A stretch of DNA of 30,592 bases, taken from positions 1 through 30,592 of IMG/VR virus record IMGVR_UViG_3300033145_000623; one strand, given 5' to 3'. Position 1 is the first letter of the stretch. Each line of letters begins with the position of its first letter. The translations under genes were made by a program, and so were the position numbers. The notes beneath the pieces are model-generated. The model was given only the letters and a program-made list of their open reading frames with translations, was not told the DNA's origin and did not search any database. The stretch comes from a virus. Of this stretch, positions 28,110 to 30,592 are shown one piece after another.

Positions 28110-28859
28110 TTAAGAGAATGGTTTTTGACCTTTAATATATTCATCTTTTTTTAATTGTGTCCAAATATCATACATTGATGGATTAAGTACTGTGTCAATG
28201 TCCCACCCACCATATATAATAGCATTTGATTCCTCACAAGATAAGAATGGAGATGCGTGTCCGATTCTTTTCAATAGTTTATGTACATATCTGCCACCCT
28301 CTGTCCAACGATTATGTATATGTTGAGGTGCAAATCTGAACCAAAACTCTGTAATCCAAACTTGTTCTCTACCATATCTATGATATGTTCTTGATTTATT
28401 CCAATGCTTTCCTTCTGTAAAGAATGGCGCGGGATCTATTGCTCCTCTGTATCCATTGTCTTTGTTAATAGTAGCTCCGTTCAATGTTCTTTTTAGTCCG
28501 AAATGTAGATGATCGCCGGTTGTATATTTTCCTGTGTTGTCAGCTCTTCCAATTAAGTCTCCAGTTTTGACTTTTTGTCCAGCTTTTACATTAACATCAT
28601 ATAGATGATAATAAACTGTATAATATCCTTCTCCTTTGTTTGTTGTTAGAATTTGAACACTTACTCCACCAGTTCCATCTTTTCCTGCCCAAGTTATCTT
28701 TCCATCGTGAGAAGCATAGACAGGACATTTTCTTTTTGTGCGAAAGTCAATTCCTGTATGTCCTTTGAGTCCCATTTTTTGATAAAAATCTACCCAGTTC
28801 ATTCCGAATAACTGCGTAACTCTTATTTGTTTTAATGGTAATGTTAATTTTATTTTCAT
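28110..28859 (-). CDS. M23-family peptidase endolysin
   Basis: 249 aa. The peptidase M23 (LytM) core: GHTGIDFRTKRKCPVYASHD (33-52) with the zinc His-Asp, VYYHLYDVNVKAGQKVKTGD, and TTGDHLHFGLKRTL with the HxH pair. This zinc endopeptidase cuts peptidoglycan cross-bridges. C-terminal 100 residues (RTYHRYGREQVWITEFWFRF) are a Trp/Tyr-rich extra region, perhaps wall binding. No signal peptide, so it needs the holin. It overlaps the HNH gene by four bases (ATGA-type). Confidence 0.9.
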   Translation of the reverse strand: MKIKLTLPLKQIRVTQLFGMNWVDFYQKMGLKGHTGIDFRTKRKCPVYASHDGKITWAGKDGTGGVSVQILTTNKGEGYYTVYYHLYDVNVKAGQKVKTGDLIGRADNTGKYTTGDHLHFGLKRTLNGATINKDNGYRGAIDPAPFFTEGKHWNKSRTYHRYGREQVWITEFWFRFAPQHIHNRWTEGGRYVHKLLKRIGHASPFLSCEESNAIIYGGWDIDTVLNPSMYDIWTQLKKDEYIKGQKPFS

Positions 28860-29338
28860 ATATTTAATTTTTTATGAATCTTATTATGACAACTCTTACA
28901 AAGTACCTGTAGATTACTTTTTTTATGATTATTTTTATCTAAGTCAATGTGGTGCATATCAATATTTCTATTATACTTTTTATAATGTTGAATTTTTGTC
29001 ATTCCACAAGAAACACATCGTTCTTTATCTCGTTGCATTACAGCATCATAATTTCCACCAAAATACCTTTTAACTTCTGATTTTCTGGCTCTTATCAAAT
29101 GAGCATCTTTATTTTTGAGATATTCTAAATGTCTATCTCTTTTATTATTAGCCCTTAATCTACATGTTTTATATTTCTCTGGACTATTCTTTTTAAATGC
29201 TTGATAATTACAAGGTTGTGAACAATATAATCGTTTATTTTTTGGATAAAATTTAATTTCTTTACCACATATTTTACAATTTCCATAAATTATCTTTCCA
29301 GAACTTTTTAAATTTTTTAAACTTTTTTTGTTGAACAT
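28856..29338 (-). CDS. HNH endonuclease with N-terminal zinc finger
   Basis: 160 aa. N-terminal zinc finger NCKICGKEIKFYPKNKRLYC with SQPCNYQAF, a basic helical linker, then HNH: RCVSCGMTKIQ, IDMHHIDLDKNNHKKSNLQV, LCKSCHNKIHK. All catalytic His/Asn residues are present. A homing-type free-standing nuclease inserted just upstream of the endolysin, with its own promoter. Confidence 0.88.
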   Translation of the reverse strand: MFNKKSLKNLKSSGKIIYGNCKICGKEIKFYPKNKRLYCSQPCNYQAFKKNSPEKYKTCRLRANNKRDRHLEYLKNKDAHLIRARKSEVKRYFGGNYDAVMQRDKERCVSCGMTKIQHYKKYNRNIDMHHIDLDKNNHKKSNLQVLCKSCHNKIHKKLNI

Positions 29339-29363
29339 ATATTTAGATTTAATATCTAACTAT

Positions 29364-29392
29364 ATTCTACACCATTTACACCAATAAATCAA
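29364..29392 (-). promoter_or_regulatory. Sigma-70 promoter of the HNH-endolysin-holin block
   Basis: -35 TTGATT at 29387-29392, 17-bp spacer, -10 TAGAAT at 29364-29369, leader about 20 bases. It lacks the GTTATCCCC element, so it may be timed differently from the early promoters. Confidence 0.7.
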
Positions 29393-29405
29393 GTACTTTA
29401 TCTAT

Positions 29406-29525
29406 TTAATATGATTTATATTTTAATTTTCTTTTATAACTCCCTTTACCTTTTTTTAGAGTATGTTTTTCTGAGCGTCTTGTAGGTTCTTTTCTAATGC
29501 TTTTGTAAATTTCTAATATTTTCAT
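29406..29525 (-). CDS. Small basic protein
   Basis: 39 aa, very basic: MKILEIYKSIRKEPTRRSEK then KKGKGSYKRKLKYKSY. The pattern K-x-R-K-x-P-x-R...K-x-Y-x-R-K is found in small phage proteins encoded near structural genes. Starts right after the tail gene stop. Confidence 0.55.
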   Translation of the reverse strand: MKILEIYKSIRKEPTRRSEKHTLKKGKGSYKRKLKYKSY

Positions 29526-29526
29526 A

Positions 29527-30105
29527 TTACGAAAGGGTCAGCGACCAGTCGATTGTAAGCGTTTCGACATTTGACTTAGCAATACCTGTTCCACTATTAA
29601 GTAATACATGACTTAGAAGGATTCCACTATCTGCGGCTCCAGTTGCATCACAAAATATCCCAGCTTCAGTATAAGTTCCATTACACTCTGTCGCTGAATA
29701 AAATCCAGTTACATAAGCTATATTATCAGCATTTGTATGACTTGCCGTTGTATTTCTATAAACTTCTGTTTCTAAGGTTGTATCTCCATTTGCTACAGCT
29801 GTATTTCCAGTTCCAAGAGCTATATAATCTACAAGCATTGTATTGTCTGGAGAAGAAGCTGTAAGATTATTTGCAATAAGTTTTCTACCACAAGTAGGAA
29901 TTATATTTTCAAATTCTAATACTTCAGTTTTACAAATTTTATTTAATTTTCGAACCAAATGAATAAAATCACATCCTTTATTTCTTAAAAAGATAATTTT
30001 ATCTTGTAATTTTTGTTGTTCAAGGGTTTCAATTTTTGCTTTTGTAAATTTATAAACTCCTTGAATACAAACTGGTTCAGTATGTTTTGATTTTATATTA
30101 TTCAT
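29527..30105 (-). CDS. Tail or baseplate-associated protein
   Basis: 192 aa. N-terminal part is charged, then VDYIALGTGNTAVANGDTTL, ETEVYRNTTASHTNADNIAY, TEAGIFCDATGAADSGILLS and the C-terminal LTIDWSLTLS. The 'ALGTGTTAP...TALETEV.R' layout is typical of phage tail-fibre or baseplate-linked proteins. The ATG at 30105 follows the upstream stop directly; an earlier in-frame ATG at 30186 would overlap that gene. Confidence 0.7.
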   Translation of the reverse strand: MNNIKSKHTEPVCIQGVYKFTKAKIETLEQQKLQDKIIFLRNKGCDFIHLVRKLNKICKTEVLEFENIIPTCGRKLIANNLTASSPDNTMLVDYIALGTGNTAVANGDTTLETEVYRNTTASHTNADNIAYVTGFYSATECNGTYTEAGIFCDATGAADSGILLSHVLLNSGTGIAKSNVETLTIDWSLTLS

Positions 30106-30109
30106 ATTT

Positions 30110-30592
30110 TTAGCCGAGTCTACTACCACCGATAATGAACACTCGTTTATAACCAGATGGCGTATATGGTCCAGCCACAAATTCAACTTCCCAATCTAAG
30201 CTTTGAGCTGTAAATGTTTCACTCATTGTCATAGATTCAGATTGTAAATTATGTTCTATACTTGCAGTTACTGTATCTGTTATTGTAATAATCTCATCAT
30301 GAGTATCTATTACATCAAGTATTTCATTTTCGTTAATAGTTATTTTTTTATTTTCTGTATTTATTAAATCTCTAAAAAAATCTATAATACCATAAGTTTT
30401 CGTTGTTACTAATGATATGTCATAAATAAATTCCGATTCAGTCCACATTTTGAATGTAACTCTATTTATAATAAAGTATTCATCAATTCCATAAGCATCT
30501 GAATTGATTCTAATTCTTTGACCTGCAGCTAATCCACTATTATAAGTTTTAAAACTAGACTCGGAAAGAGTTGTAGCATAATTATCAAGTTC
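30110..30592 (-). CDS. Tail protein, N-terminus cut by window edge
   Basis: At least 160 codons, open to the right edge. The visible part includes SGLAAGQRIRINSDAYGIDE and FIINRVTFKM, a pattern of phage tail-tip or baseplate proteins, followed by a Thr/Glu-rich stretch (TITDTVTASIEHNLQSESMT) and GPYTPSGYKRVF. Probably the C-terminus of a larger tail component. Confidence 0.65.
   Translation of the reverse strand, partial: ELDNYATTLSESSFKTYNSGLAAGQRIRINSDAYGIDEYFIINRVTFKMWTESEFIYDISLVTTKTYGIIDFFRDLINTENKKITINENEILDVIDTHDEIITITDTVTASIEHNLQSESMTMSETFTAQSLDWEVEFVAGPYTPSGYKRVFIIGGSRLG

Noticed and set aside
1-30592. Alternative genetic code (TGA as Trp or Gly)
   Set aside because: Several ATGA overlaps place TGA as a normal stop (for example at 10014, 10988, 11811, 19022), and long genes end sensibly with code 11.
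1-30592. Plus-strand ORFs
   Set aside because: All lie opposite convincing minus-strand genes, lack recognisable domains and are shadows of AT-rich coding sequence.

Overview
The window is a piece of a tailed double-stranded DNA phage (or prophage) genome. It is strongly AT-rich, and every credible gene is on the minus strand, so transcription runs from the right end to the left end. Genes are short and tightly packed, with many ATGA or TAATATG junctions. TGA works as a stop in several ATGA overlaps, so genetic code 11 fits and code 4 or 25 does not. Eight promoters match the sigma-70 consensus, all with a spacer of exactly 17 bp, which points to a bacterial host. Classical Shine-Dalgarno sequences are rare: most starts follow an A/T-rich stretch such as AAATAAAACTATG, and two promoters would give nearly leaderless mRNAs. 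The host cannot be named from sequence alone. The transglycosylase at 23329-23910 resembles, from memory, lysozyme-like proteins common in Patescibacteria (CPR); this is a weak lead.

Layout in the direction of transcription. (1) 30.6-29.4 kb: two tail or baseplate-type proteins and a small basic protein. (2) 29.3-27.8 kb: an HNH endonuclease, an M23 peptidase endolysin and a holin-like protein, closed by a hairpin. (3) 27.8-24.6 kb: two promoter-led blocks of small phage proteins, then a SprT-like metalloprotease and a NinB-like protein. (4) 24.5-23.3 kb: a frameshifted gene, about 320 bases of highly structured non-coding sequence including a tRNA-like cloverleaf, and a membrane-anchored transglycosylase. 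(5) 23.1-17.2 kb: replication and recombination, with a 21-bp repeat array, a PD-(D/E)XK exonuclease, a gp32-like SSB, a DnaD-like initiator with internal iterons, an MT-A70 methyltransferase and a DnaB helicase. (6) 17.2-9.1 kb: a cytosine-C5 methyltransferase split over two ORFs and carrying an intein at its catalytic cysteine, two DPPY-type DNA methyltransferases, two HNH nucleases, and dTDP-glucose 4,6-dehydratase. (7) 9.1-4.9 kb: RtcB RNA ligase, a DEDDh exonuclease, a HAD-like phosphatase and an Egghead-like membrane glycosyltransferase. (8) 4.9-0 kb: small accessory genes, including an Acb2/Tad1-like protein, a protein with 17 cysteines at every third residue, and a DUF7666-like repeat protein.

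Together the genes describe a virulent-style programme: own initiator, helicase, SSB and exonuclease; at least four methyltransferase activities with no cognate restriction enzyme, probably for self-protection; likely counter-defence (Acb2/Tad1-like, RtcB); sugar-nucleotide and glycosyltransfer functions; and two cell-wall-degrading enzymes. No integrase, terminase, portal, capsid or polymerase gene is present in this window. The main points of interest are the intein placed exactly at the methyltransferase active site, the structured RNA upstream of the transglycosylase gene, and a shared promoter-upstream element (GTTATCCCC) that seems to define a phage regulon.
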